From NCBI RefSeq assembly GCF_014534745.1, contig NZ_JACVVP010000009.1, forward strand, positions 1 through 64,000: DNA of 64,000 nt, given 5' to 3'. Below are positions 16,638 to 25,307 of the stretch, one piece after another (within the stretch, counting starts at the first letter, position 1; every line of letters starts with the position of its first letter). The notes under the pieces were generated by a model that worked only from the letters and a program-made list of their open reading frames with translations, searched no databases and was not told the DNA's origin. This DNA comes from Flammeovirga sp. EKP202. Its GTDB lineage: Bacteria; Bacteroidota; Bacteroidia; Cytophagales; Flammeovirgaceae. Made by a program: the position numbers and the translations under genes.

Positions 16638-17858
16638 ATGGAAAACGATATTAAATTACCTCAAATCGACCTGGCAGAATACCAGTATGAACTGCCAACA
16701 GAAAGAATTGCAAAGCATCCTCATTCACCAAGAGATGAATCCAAGTTGATGCTTTACAAAGGTGGAAACATTGAGCATAAAATATTCAAAGACATCGTAA
16801 ATGAATTCGATGACACTTTTACTTTATTTTTTAATAATACAAAGGTTTTACCTGCTAGACTTTATTTCAAAAAAGAAACAGGTGCTCAAATAGAAGTCTT
16901 CCTTTTAAATCCAGTAGCTCCAACTAAAGATATTTCTGCTGCCATGTTAGCAGAAAGTGGAACAGTTTGGGAATGTGCCATCGGTAATTTCAAACGTTGG
17001 AAAGATCAAAAGCTTGAAGCTGCTGTTGAAGTAGAAGGGAAGATTGAGAAGTTGACAGTAAGTCATGAAGACCGCACCAAAAGGTATGTGAAGTTTGAAT
17101 GGGAAAACCCAAATTTAAAATTCGTTGATATTATTTCTGCAGCGGGTAATACACCACTTCCTCCTTACATTAAGAGAGAAGCGACTGAAGAGGATAAAGA
17201 TACTTATCAAACGGTTTACTCTAAAAATGAAGGTGCTGTTGCTGCACCAACCGCCGGTTTACATTTCACTGAAGCAGTTTTAAAACAATTAGCGGACAAG
17301 GGTGTAAGAGAAGAAGAAGTGACACTGCATGTAAGTGCGGGAACATTTAAACCTATTTCATCTGATATTGTAACAGACCATGATATGCATAACGAGCAAA
17401 TCATTGTTACAAAGGAGAATATGAAAGCACTGATTGAGGCAGAAAAAGTAGCTTGTGTAGGTACAACTTCAATGAGAACTTTGGAAAGCACATATTGGTA
17501 TGGTGTTCGAGTATTAGAAGATAAAGATGCTACTTTTGATATTAAGAAACTTGAGCCATATGAAAAGGCGAATCAAAACTTGCCTTCAAGAAAAGAAGCT
17601 TTCCAAGCAGTTTTGGATTTAATGGAAGAAAGAGGAGTAGATACTTTAAGTGGTGAAACTTCTATTTTCATTATGCCAGGGTATGATTTTAAAGTGATTG
17701 ATGCATTGGTGACTAATTTCCACTTACCAAGTACAACGTTAGTATTATTGATCGCTGCGTTTATTGGTGAGGACTGGAGAAATATTTATAATGCTGCTTT
17801 GGACAATGACTACCGTTTCTTGAGTTATGGAGATTCTTCTCTTTTATTTAGAAAATAA
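16638..17858 (+). CDS. queA: tRNA preQ1(34) S-adenosylmethionine ribosyltransferase-isomerase
   Basis: QueA transfers and isomerises the ribosyl group of S-adenosylmethionine onto preQ1-modified tRNA, forming epoxyqueuosine. The 406-residue protein has the family landmarks YELPTERIAKHPHSPRDESKLM and LFFNNTKVLPARL. Later come TPLPPYIKRE, TVYSKNEGAVAAPTAGLHFT and VSAGTFKP, and finally LVTNFHLPSTTLVLLIAAF. It is about 50 residues longer than the E. coli enzyme, with an insertion around residues 85-150, as common in Bacteroidota. It is a single-gene unit ended by a strong terminator shared with purB. Confidence 0.95.
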   Translation: MENDIKLPQIDLAEYQYELPTERIAKHPHSPRDESKLMLYKGGNIEHKIFKDIVNEFDDTFTLFFNNTKVLPARLYFKKETGAQIEVFLLNPVAPTKDISAAMLAESGTVWECAIGNFKRWKDQKLEAAVEVEGKIEKLTVSHEDRTKRYVKFEWENPNLKFVDIISAAGNTPLPPYIKREATEEDKDTYQTVYSKNEGAVAAPTAGLHFTEAVLKQLADKGVREEEVTLHVSAGTFKPISSDIVTDHDMHNEQIIVTKENMKALIEAEKVACVGTTSMRTLESTYWYGVRVLEDKDATFDIKKLEPYEKANQNLPSRKEAFQAVLDLMEERGVDTLSGETSIFIMPGYDFKVIDALVTNFHLPSTTLVLLIAAFIGEDWRNIYNAALDNDYRFLSYGDSSLLFRK

Positions 17859-17876
17859 TCTGAGAAATTTGAATAT

Positions 17877-17916
17877 AAAAAAACGCCGATCCTTGTAATA
17901 AAGATCGGCGTTTTTG
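17877..17916. terminator. Bidirectional terminator between queA and purB
   Basis: AAAAACGCCGATC and GATCGGCGTTTTT form a GC-rich stem with T runs on both strands, exactly between the two convergent genes. Confidence 0.92.
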
Positions 17917-17936
17917 TTTTAAAGAATTGTGATTTC

Positions 17937-19280
17937 CTAGATACCTGTATAGTTATAAGGAGTAATTTTCTTCAATTCTTCTTTGATATTTTCTGGTACA
18001 TCTAAGCCGCCGATGAAAGCAGAAATACTCTCCGCCGTAATTTTTTCATTCTTACGCGTTAAATCTTTCAACATTTCATAAGGGTTAGGAATACCTTCTC
18101 TTCTTAATACTGTTTGAATTGCTTCAGCAACTACTGCCCAGTTGTCTTCTAAATCAGCTTGAAGTTGGTCAGCGTTTAATTCTAACTTATTCAAACCTTT
18201 TTGAAGTGACTGTAAAGCAATAAGGATATGTCCTAAAGGAACACCGATGTTTCTCAATACAGTAGAGTCAGTAAGGTCTCTTTGTAATCTTGAGATAGGT
18301 AATTTTACTGCTAAGTGTTCTAAAATAGCAGAAGCGATACCCAAGTTACCCTCAGCGTTTTCAAAGTCAATAGGGTTCACTTTGTGAGGCATTGCAGAAG
18401 AACCTACTTCGTTCTTATTGATTTTTTGCTTGAAGTAACGCATTGAAACGTACTGCCAGATATCTCTCGATAAATCAATTAAGATGGTGTTGATTCTTTT
18501 GAAACCGTCAAACAAAGCGGCAAGGTTGTCGTAGTTTTCAATTTGTGTAGTGAATTGAGAACGATCTAAACCTAATTGTTCGTTAACAAAGTCATTACCA
18601 AATTCTACCCAGTCAATAGTAGGGTATGCTACGTGGTGGGCATTGAAGTTACCTGTAGCACCACCAAATTTAGCAGAGTAAGGAATTTGCTTTAATGCTT
18701 CCAATTGTTTTTTAGCTCTATAGCTAAATACTTTGAATTCTTTACCCAAACGAGAAGGTGAAGCAGGTTGACCGTGCGTTAATGCAAGAATAGGTTGTTT
18801 CTCCCACTCATTTGCTAATACGTCGATCATTGAGATTACCTCTTCGATCATTGGGATGACAACGTCTTCGTTCGCTTTCTTTAAAGAAAGAGGAATCGCT
18901 GTATTGTTAACATCTTGAGAAGTTAAACCGAAGTGAACAAATTCTTTTTGTTCTTTGATACCCAAATCGTCAAATTTCTCTTTGATGAAATATTCAACAG
19001 ACTTAACATCATGGTTTGTTACTTTCTCAAACTCCTTTACTTTTTCAGCGTCTTCTAAGCTGAATTCTTGATAGATTTTTCTGATTGGAGCGTATAAAGA
19101 TTTATCAAAACCTTCTAGTTGTGGAAGTGGTGACTCACATAAAGCAATGAAGTATTCAATTTCTACCCAAACTCTATATCTTATCAACGCATATTCAGAG
19201 AAATATTCTGATAAAGATGAGGTTTTACTTCTGTATCTGCCATCAATAGGTGATACCGCACTTAGTTGATTTAGCTCCAT
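17937..19280 (-). CDS. purB: Adenylosuccinate lyase
   Basis: PurB cleaves fumarate from SAICAR and from adenylosuccinate in purine synthesis. The 447-residue protein shows the superfamily signature GSSAMPHKVNP near residue 295, DGRYRSKTSSLSEYFSEYAL at the N terminus, the catalytic-His region TSQDVNNTA, and LTHGQPASPSRLGKE. These place it with the E. coli-type ASL group. It stands alone, convergent with queA, and an octamer fitting the -7 consensus lies 39 bases ahead of its ATG. Confidence 0.96.
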   Translation of the reverse strand: MELNQLSAVSPIDGRYRSKTSSLSEYFSEYALIRYRVWVEIEYFIALCESPLPQLEGFDKSLYAPIRKIYQEFSLEDAEKVKEFEKVTNHDVKSVEYFIKEKFDDLGIKEQKEFVHFGLTSQDVNNTAIPLSLKKANEDVVIPMIEEVISMIDVLANEWEKQPILALTHGQPASPSRLGKEFKVFSYRAKKQLEALKQIPYSAKFGGATGNFNAHHVAYPTIDWVEFGNDFVNEQLGLDRSQFTTQIENYDNLAALFDGFKRINTILIDLSRDIWQYVSMRYFKQKINKNEVGSSAMPHKVNPIDFENAEGNLGIASAILEHLAVKLPISRLQRDLTDSTVLRNIGVPLGHILIALQSLQKGLNKLELNADQLQADLEDNWAVVAEAIQTVLRREGIPNPYEMLKDLTRKNEKITAESISAFIGGLDVPENIKEELKKITPYNYTGI

Positions 19281-19318
19281 TTTTGTTATAGGAAAATTGT
19301 GAAAAACTTTTCAAGTCG

Positions 19319-19326
19319 CAAATATA
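19319..19326 (-). promoter_or_regulatory. Candidate -7 promoter element for purB
   Basis: The minus-strand octamer TATATTTG fits TAnnTTTG and lies 39 bases ahead of the purB ATG. No proper -33 TTG was found at the expected spacing. Confidence 0.4.
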
Positions 19327-19404
19327 ATCACTTGTTCAAAATTCTTGATACATATTAAGTAGAATTTTTTAAGCTTTCCATCGATCTCTATTTGACTCTG
19401 AGCC

Positions 19405-19797
19405 TTAATCAGAAGAAGTGTTTGTTTTCTCTACAGGTTTTAAATCTACGGAAGCCCATTTGATCAATGCACCACAAAGGGCAGAAAGCCCTCCTGTTAA
19501 CCCACCTATAAGAGCACTGATAATTCCTACAAAGTCATTGGAAGGAAGTTTAAACATCTCAGCTACTCTATGGCTTAACTCTGAACCTGTATAGATTTGG
19601 ATCATTGCGGCATAAACTCCCCAAAGCAGAGCAATGCTAATGAAACCTGTAAGGAAGATAGGAAGGAAGTTTTGCTTTTGTTTTAAAACACCCAAAGCAA
19701 AACAAGGAAAAGCAATAATCCACCAAGGAAAAAACAACTGTAATAAGCTACTTCCTATGGCAATACTTGCACCGTATATTATATAATTATTGTACAT
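19405..19797 (-). CDS. Small integral membrane protein, function unknown
   Basis: The 130-residue protein has about four hydrophobic segments: IIYGASIAIGSSLLQLFF, IAFPCFALGVL, FLTGFISIALLWGVYAAM and IISALIGGLTGGLSALCGAL. The tail is polar. It begins one base after the stop of the penicillin-acylase-family gene, so the two are surely cotranscribed. A partner or transporter role linked to that enzyme is possible but unsupported by motifs. Confidence 0.75.
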   Translation of the reverse strand: MYNNYIIYGASIAIGSSLLQLFFPWWIIAFPCFALGVLKQKQNFLPIFLTGFISIALLWGVYAAMIQIYTGSELSHRVAEMFKLPSNDFVGIISALIGGLTGGLSALCGALIKWASVDLKPVEKTNTSSD

Positions 19798-19798
19798 G

Positions 19799-22234
19799 TT
19801 AATTTTTAATTCTTTCTGATTTAAGTAATTCTTGAGGAGGCTCTTTTAAATAATCGTCTTTTGCGAAGAATATGACTTTGTACAATTCACCTTTCTCAAA
19901 TTTCGAAATCATATTGTCATAATAAGGGCTTCCCGCATTGCCAGATTGACCACCCGGCATCACTTGGTAAGCTTCAGGTCCTTGAGGAGTCATTTCCACT
20001 AGCATTCTAAAACTAGGACCATGTTTTTCTTTTGTAGCATTGACAATCCCCCTATAGCCTCCATTTTGAACATTCTCGATATTAAACCCAGGAAGACGGC
20101 CTAAGTGTTGAACCATGGTATTTTTATAATTCGCCCAAGTTAGATCAAGCGTAGGGTTTTTAGTATTCCATTGATCCACTTTCTTCACTGCTGCCAGAAA
20201 AGCTTCTGTCATTATATCTTCAATATTTTCTTTTTTGGCTGTTTCTAATTCATCAATAAAAATTAGATCAGGTTTATGTTGAAGTAAATAGAACGTATTC
20301 ACTCTTGTTGGGATAGCGTATTCTTTAGAAGGGTGATTGTGGAATTCATCCCATATAATATCACTGACTGATTTGGCCCACTCTTCAAAATAAATAGAAG
20401 CACTATTTTGAGGAGAGTAATAATAATCCCAAGTTCTTAATTCAGTATAAATGCTTTTTTGACCGTCAGATAAGTCTATGGTTTTGAGGTGTTCAAGCAT
20501 GAAAGTTAGATTCTCTTCAGCAAATAAGCTGTAGTTATCATTCATCATACCTGAAAGTTCATCAATAGTTAGATCCTTGGCACTGTCTAATAATTGATGA
20601 ATACGTCTGTTTCTGTAGTATTCAAAATATTGTCCATAGTGGTAGTAAGGGTAGTTATTGTTGGCAGGGTGTTCGTTTGCAGAACTAACATACCCACTTT
20701 TGGGGTTGATTACTCTTATATTGTGCTCGTTAGGAATGAAGCCTTGCCATTTTGTATCTAATCGTGTGCCATCCAATACAAATTTACCTTGGTTTTTCCA
20801 TCGGTTAGGGAATCTACCTTGAATGTTCATGGCAATTGTGCTGTCTTTAGAAGCAAAGGCGAAATTAAGTGCAGGACCAGAGAAATAACTCAGTCCTTTA
20901 TCAAATTCTTTATAATCTTTAGCATGATTAATAAGGTAAAGCGATCTTAATTCTCTAGAGCCATCATGTGCTGTCCAACGTAAGGCATAACCTTCTTTTT
21001 GGTCCGAACTTCCAAAATTTTGATCATAGACAATAGGGCCCCATCGCGTATAACGAACAGTGTCAAGTAGAGCTTCCTTGTCTCTGATTTTGATTTCTTC
21101 AATTCTTAAATCAGCCTTTGACCAATAATTGTCAATCAAATAATGGGTTCTTGATTTGTCCTGAAACAAAATTTTATACCAATCTCTATCATCCCTTCTC
21201 GCACTCGTAACGCCCCAAGCTATATCTTCATTGAAACCTACAACAATACACGGGATTCCAGGAATAGACATTCCCATTACATTTCCTTTAGGATGAGTAA
21301 GCTGATTAGAAAACCAGATAGAAGGCATTGTTAAACTAAGGTGGGGGTCATTACATAAGATCGGATTCCCACTTTTTGTTTTTGATCCACTCACCACCCA
21401 GTTATTACTTCCATTATCAGGGTCATCTTTCTCTACAGCATGTTTCCTTAATCCGGAGAGTAATTTCATATTTTGAGGAGCCTTAACCTCAATCACTTCC
21501 AAGTTGTCCCAAATAGAATCATTATTGGCAATAGGTTCTTGGAAGGGTAAAATTTCTGGAAATAGAAGATCAAAATTCTTCTTGCCTAAATGTCGTAAGG
21601 AGTTGGTGTTTTCGAAATCGTAATCCGGTCCAGATAGTGAGTATTGAATGAACTTAAAAATTAATGCCGTTTTAAGCGGAGTCCAATATTCAGGTTTATA
21701 ATTAAAGAATTTATATTCAACAGGGTAATCTGCATAAGACAATTGGTCAATATAAGCATTGACACCGTTAGTATAGGCATTCAATACAGACATCATTTTC
21801 TTGTCATTTTTTATGCTTTTGATAAACTGTTCTGCACCATATTGCAGTCCTTGTCTTCTCATTCCTTTATCGTACTTTACAGTAAGATTACCAAAGACTT
21901 CAGACAATCTTCCCGCAGCGGCCATGGCTTGAAAATCCATCTGCCAAAGTCTATGTCTCGCCGTTACATACCCTTGCAAATAGTAAAGATCATGTTCATT
22001 TTCAGAATAGATATGAGGTATTAATAAAGAGTCATAATAAATAACTCCTTCAGAAATCATTTTAGGTAATTGGATGGATTCTGGAAGTTTTTCATTCTTC
22101 ACTTCATTTTGCCAAAAACCTTGAAAAGGATCGAGAAATCGACCTAATGGAGGAATATTGTTAATTTTTGAGTCTAAGGCGACGATACAAAAAAAAGTAA
22201 ATGCTGAAATAATGCCTGCTATAGAGGATCTCAT
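19799..22234 (-). CDS. Penicillin acylase family (Ntn hydrolase) protein
   Basis: These self-processing periplasmic amidases cleave N-acyl groups from substrates such as acyl-homoserine lactones or beta-lactams. The ~811-residue precursor has an N-terminal membrane anchor or signal (IAGIISAFTFFCIVAL). An alpha-chain region includes GYVTARHRLWQMDFQAMAAAG, and the autocleavage site lies at GSNNWVVSGSKT, where Ser276 would become the beta-chain nucleophile. Further marks are NPILCNDPHL and MPGGQSGN near the end. The ATG at 22234 is preferred over a TTG at 22258. It is followed immediately by a small membrane protein. The substrate is unknown. Confidence 0.9.
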   Translation of the reverse strand: MRSSIAGIISAFTFFCIVALDSKINNIPPLGRFLDPFQGFWQNEVKNEKLPESIQLPKMISEGVIYYDSLLIPHIYSENEHDLYYLQGYVTARHRLWQMDFQAMAAAGRLSEVFGNLTVKYDKGMRRQGLQYGAEQFIKSIKNDKKMMSVLNAYTNGVNAYIDQLSYADYPVEYKFFNYKPEYWTPLKTALIFKFIQYSLSGPDYDFENTNSLRHLGKKNFDLLFPEILPFQEPIANNDSIWDNLEVIEVKAPQNMKLLSGLRKHAVEKDDPDNGSNNWVVSGSKTKSGNPILCNDPHLSLTMPSIWFSNQLTHPKGNVMGMSIPGIPCIVVGFNEDIAWGVTSARRDDRDWYKILFQDKSRTHYLIDNYWSKADLRIEEIKIRDKEALLDTVRYTRWGPIVYDQNFGSSDQKEGYALRWTAHDGSRELRSLYLINHAKDYKEFDKGLSYFSGPALNFAFASKDSTIAMNIQGRFPNRWKNQGKFVLDGTRLDTKWQGFIPNEHNIRVINPKSGYVSSANEHPANNNYPYYHYGQYFEYYRNRRIHQLLDSAKDLTIDELSGMMNDNYSLFAEENLTFMLEHLKTIDLSDGQKSIYTELRTWDYYYSPQNSASIYFEEWAKSVSDIIWDEFHNHPSKEYAIPTRVNTFYLLQHKPDLIFIDELETAKKENIEDIMTEAFLAAVKKVDQWNTKNPTLDLTWANYKNTMVQHLGRLPGFNIENVQNGGYRGIVNATKEKHGPSFRMLVEMTPQGPEAYQVMPGGQSGNAGSPYYDNMISKFEKGELYKVIFFAKDDYLKEPPQELLKSERIKN

Positions 22235-22375
22235 TGTATTTAGATTAGTAAGTGTCAAAACAAATGAAACAGGATCTGTACTCTAGCAAATGTTTTGTGA
22301 CTTAAAATGAAAAAAGTAAAGTAAAAATACATAAACTTAGATCCGATACAAATTGGAATTTAGATTGAAGTATTT

Positions 22376-23017
22376 TTACTCTTGAATTTCAGAAAAATAG
22401 TGATGAATCTTACGATAGAGATTTTTCTGATAGTCTATTAAATCTAAGATTGGAGACTTACTCAAAACCTTTTGGGAGTTATAGCCCCAACTAACGGCAA
22501 TCATCGGAATTTGTGCAATCTTGCAAGCCTCAGCATCTCTGACTTCATCACCTATGTAAATCAAATATGGACCAAACTGTTGTTTCAGCTCAATAAGCTT
22601 TTTATGTTTGCCGAAAAGTTTTGAAGAAGCATGAATCGTTGAAAAGGTATGTTCTAAACCTTCTTTTTGGAGGATTTTTCTTATTGTACTCGATGCATTT
22701 GAACTTAAAATCTGTAATTCATATCCTTCTTCCGTCAGTAGGTTTAATTGGTTTTTAATTTCAGGGAAAAGTACAATGGAAGATTTCTGTAGATATAATC
22801 TGAATTTCATTTCCAAAACAAAAAAAGGAACCATCCATTTTTTTAGTTTGATCTTATGCATAATCTCTTTCGCGGGTAAATCTTTATATACACTTATTTT
22901 TTGTTCAGAAAGATCTAATCGATACCTGGGGCCAATTTTTTGAATGATACTTTCTACAAGCGGTAATGTGTCCGCAATAGTACCATCAAAATCAAAAAGT
23001 ATAATTTTTTTTATCAT
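22376..23017 (-). CDS. HAD-superfamily phosphatase
   Basis: The 213-residue protein has HAD motif I DFDGTIAD at residues 9-16, motif II around LQILSSNAS, a motif III lysine near LFGKHKK, and motif IV IGDEVRDAEA. A helical cap lies between motifs I and II, as in phosphoglycolate-phosphatase-like enzymes. It probably hydrolyses a small phosphomonoester in the cytosol. Assignment to Gph itself is not secure. It is a single gene divergent from the iron transporter genes. Confidence 0.87.
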   Translation of the reverse strand: MIKKIILFDFDGTIADTLPLVESIIQKIGPRYRLDLSEQKISVYKDLPAKEIMHKIKLKKWMVPFFVLEMKFRLYLQKSSIVLFPEIKNQLNLLTEEGYELQILSSNASSTIRKILQKEGLEHTFSTIHASSKLFGKHKKLIELKQQFGPYLIYIGDEVRDAEACKIAQIPMIAVSWGYNSQKVLSKSPILDLIDYQKNLYRKIHHYFSEIQE

Positions 23018-23118
23018 CTAAAAAAGGTCAATCATTCTAAAAAGAGTGACTAAAATTAATACAAAAATCATTTTATGTAGCCATATTGCAAACCGCAATT
23101 TGAGGATTACAGAATTTT

Positions 23119-24144
23119 ATGAATAAAAAATATATTGATATTAAATTGATAGGATTGAGCCTTACTATTATACCTCTGTTTTTCATTGATATAAGTATAG
23201 GTTCTTCAAATATTTCAATATCAGAGATTATACAAACCCTTTTTGGTGGGGAAGAAGAAAGTAGTATTGCAACAATATTGTGGTTGATTCGAATACCAAA
23301 AGCATTAGTCGCAATTCTGGTAGGAATTGCATTATCAATAAGTGGCCTATTAATGCAGGCTCTTTTCAGGAATCCTATGGCAGGTCCCTCTGTTTTAGGT
23401 ATTAACTCAGGAGCATCATTAGGGGTAGCGTTAGTTTCTTTATCATCAGGAATAGGTTTGGGTATTAATTCAATTTCATACCTAGAAAATTTTGGAATTT
23501 GGCTCACTGTCATTGCAGCTTCGGCTGGAGCAGGTATTGTGATGTTTATTATTTTGTTAGTGGCACATAAGGTAAACGACAATGTGGCTTTGCTGATTGT
23601 GGGTATGATGCTTGGGGCATTAACAGCATCGCTGGTTGGAATTGCTCAATATTTTAGTCACCCTGATCAATTGCAAGAATATATATTATGGACATTTGGT
23701 AGCTTGGGAGGTATAGTTTATGAGCAAATTACGATTTTAACCGTATTCGTAATTTTGGGTTTTATCATTGCGTTAACACTATGCAGGTCTATGAATTTAA
23801 TGCTGTTAGGTGAGCAATATGCTAAAAGCATGGGATTATCTGTTCAAAAATATAGAATACTCAGTATACTATCTGCAAGTCTGTTAGCAGGGAGCGTTAC
23901 TGGTTTTTGTGGCCCGATTGGATTTGTGGGTATAGCGGCACCACATATAGCAAGAGTGGTAGCAAAATCTTCAGATCACTTTAAATTATTGCCTTTAAGT
24001 GCAGTGATAGGTGCAATTGGGATGCTTATTTGTGATACCATATCACACATTAGCGATTCAGGAGTAGTCATTCCAATCAACTCGATTACGTCCTTAATAG
24101 GAGCACCAATTGTTATTATAGCCATGTTAAAAGGAAGAAAGTAA
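23119..24144 (+). CDS. FecCD-type iron/siderophore ABC transporter permease
   Basis: The 341-residue inner-membrane protein has about ten hydrophobic helices and the FecCD hallmarks RIPKALVAILVGIALSISG, LMQALFRNPMAGPSVLGINS, GSVTGFCGPIGFVGIAAPHI and the coupling-helix end near LIGAPIVIIAMLKGRK. Such permeases import ferric siderophores, heme or cobalamin. Its stop overlaps the ATPase start (TAATG), so the two are cotranscribed and coupled. No periplasmic binding protein or TonB receptor is adjacent, so the substrate is open. Confidence 0.93.
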   Translation: MNKKYIDIKLIGLSLTIIPLFFIDISIGSSNISISEIIQTLFGGEEESSIATILWLIRIPKALVAILVGIALSISGLLMQALFRNPMAGPSVLGINSGASLGVALVSLSSGIGLGINSISYLENFGIWLTVIAASAGAGIVMFIILLVAHKVNDNVALLIVGMMLGALTASLVGIAQYFSHPDQLQEYILWTFGSLGGIVYEQITILTVFVILGFIIALTLCRSMNLMLLGEQYAKSMGLSVQKYRILSILSASLLAGSVTGFCGPIGFVGIAAPHIARVVAKSSDHFKLLPLSAVIGAIGMLICDTISHISDSGVVIPINSITSLIGAPIVIIAMLKGRK

Positions 24145-25205
24145 TGAATGAAAGTGTATTATCAACTCAGAATCTGATTACAGGCTATCAAGACAAAGGT
24201 GAGGTACCAAAGGTAGTAGGACAATACGGAGAATTACATTTGAGGAGAGGAGAGTTTAATGTACTGATTGGTATCAATGGAGTGGGGAAATCTACACTAT
24301 TGAAAACGCTTTCAGGTGAGATTGTTCCATTGGAAGGACAGGTGAGCATCAATAATCAAATATTAGGTGATCTGAACAATACACAAAGGTCATTATTGAT
24401 CAGTTTTGTATTTTCTAATACTTCAATAGTGGGGAAATTGACTGTTTTTGAAACAGTGCTGATGGGAAGATACCCTTATGTGAATTGGTGGGGTAAATTA
24501 AAAGATTCGGATCACACGATAGCTCTAGATGCTTTAAAAGATGTAGGGGCTGATCATCTACAAGATCGTTATATTAATACACTCTCAGATGGAGAAAGAC
24601 AGAAGGTAATGATTGCAAGGGCAATTGCACAAAATACAGATGTGATTTTTCTGGATGAGCCTTCAGCACACCTTGATTTGATCAATAGAATTGAAATTTT
24701 TCAACTATTAAAGAACATTGCAAGAAAAAAGAAAAAGGCGATTTTGTTGAGTACACATGAAATAGAAATGTCATTGCAGGTCGCTGATAATCTTTGGATT
24801 TTGTATGGAAATCAAGTGAAAATTGGTTCACCTTCCGCTATCGTGGCTAGCAATTTTATCAATCAGACTTTCTCGTCTCCTTCAATTGCATTCAATGCCA
24901 AAAGTGGTGTTTTTAATTTCTGTGCACCTGAAAGTTTATTTTCTTTTACAATTTCACATTCTGATACCGTTCGTCAATATGATGGAACAATTGATCCAGT
25001 GGTATACCTCGAATGGGAATGTAAAAAAATGATTTCAGAAGGAGCTTACACTGATGAAAACCCTCAATTTGAAGTTCTTTTAACCCTTTCAGACGATAAA
25101 AAAGCACTGATTTGGAATGTAAATTATAATGGTAAAAAGTATACTTATGATTTATGTAACTGCAATCTATTCAGTGAGTTAATGAAATTATATCAGGCGG
25201 ATTGA
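24144..25205 (+). CDS. FecE/HmuV-type ABC transporter ATPase with C-terminal extension
   Basis: The ATPase energises the upstream permease. It has Walker A GINGVGKSTLL near residue 50, signature LSDGERQKVMIARA, Walker B VIFLDEPSAHLD and the switch His in LSTHEIE. Family members normally end at about 255-260 residues. This one is 353, with an extra ~95-residue tail (from FCAPESLFSF) that contains a cysteine pair near the end (DLCNCN). The tail is not recognised; it could be regulatory. Confidence 0.92.
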   Translation: MNESVLSTQNLITGYQDKGEVPKVVGQYGELHLRRGEFNVLIGINGVGKSTLLKTLSGEIVPLEGQVSINNQILGDLNNTQRSLLISFVFSNTSIVGKLTVFETVLMGRYPYVNWWGKLKDSDHTIALDALKDVGADHLQDRYINTLSDGERQKVMIARAIAQNTDVIFLDEPSAHLDLINRIEIFQLLKNIARKKKKAILLSTHEIEMSLQVADNLWILYGNQVKIGSPSAIVASNFINQTFSSPSIAFNAKSGVFNFCAPESLFSFTISHSDTVRQYDGTIDPVVYLEWECKKMISEGAYTDENPQFEVLLTLSDDKKALIWNVNYNGKKYTYDLCNCNLFSELMKLYQAD

Positions 25206-25307
25206 AATAATATTAATTAATTATTGTGGTTTTGCTTCGTTTTCATTTATATTTGGTATAATTACAATTGGCATGAAGTCAAATTTTTTTATCATTCATC
25301 CTTACTA

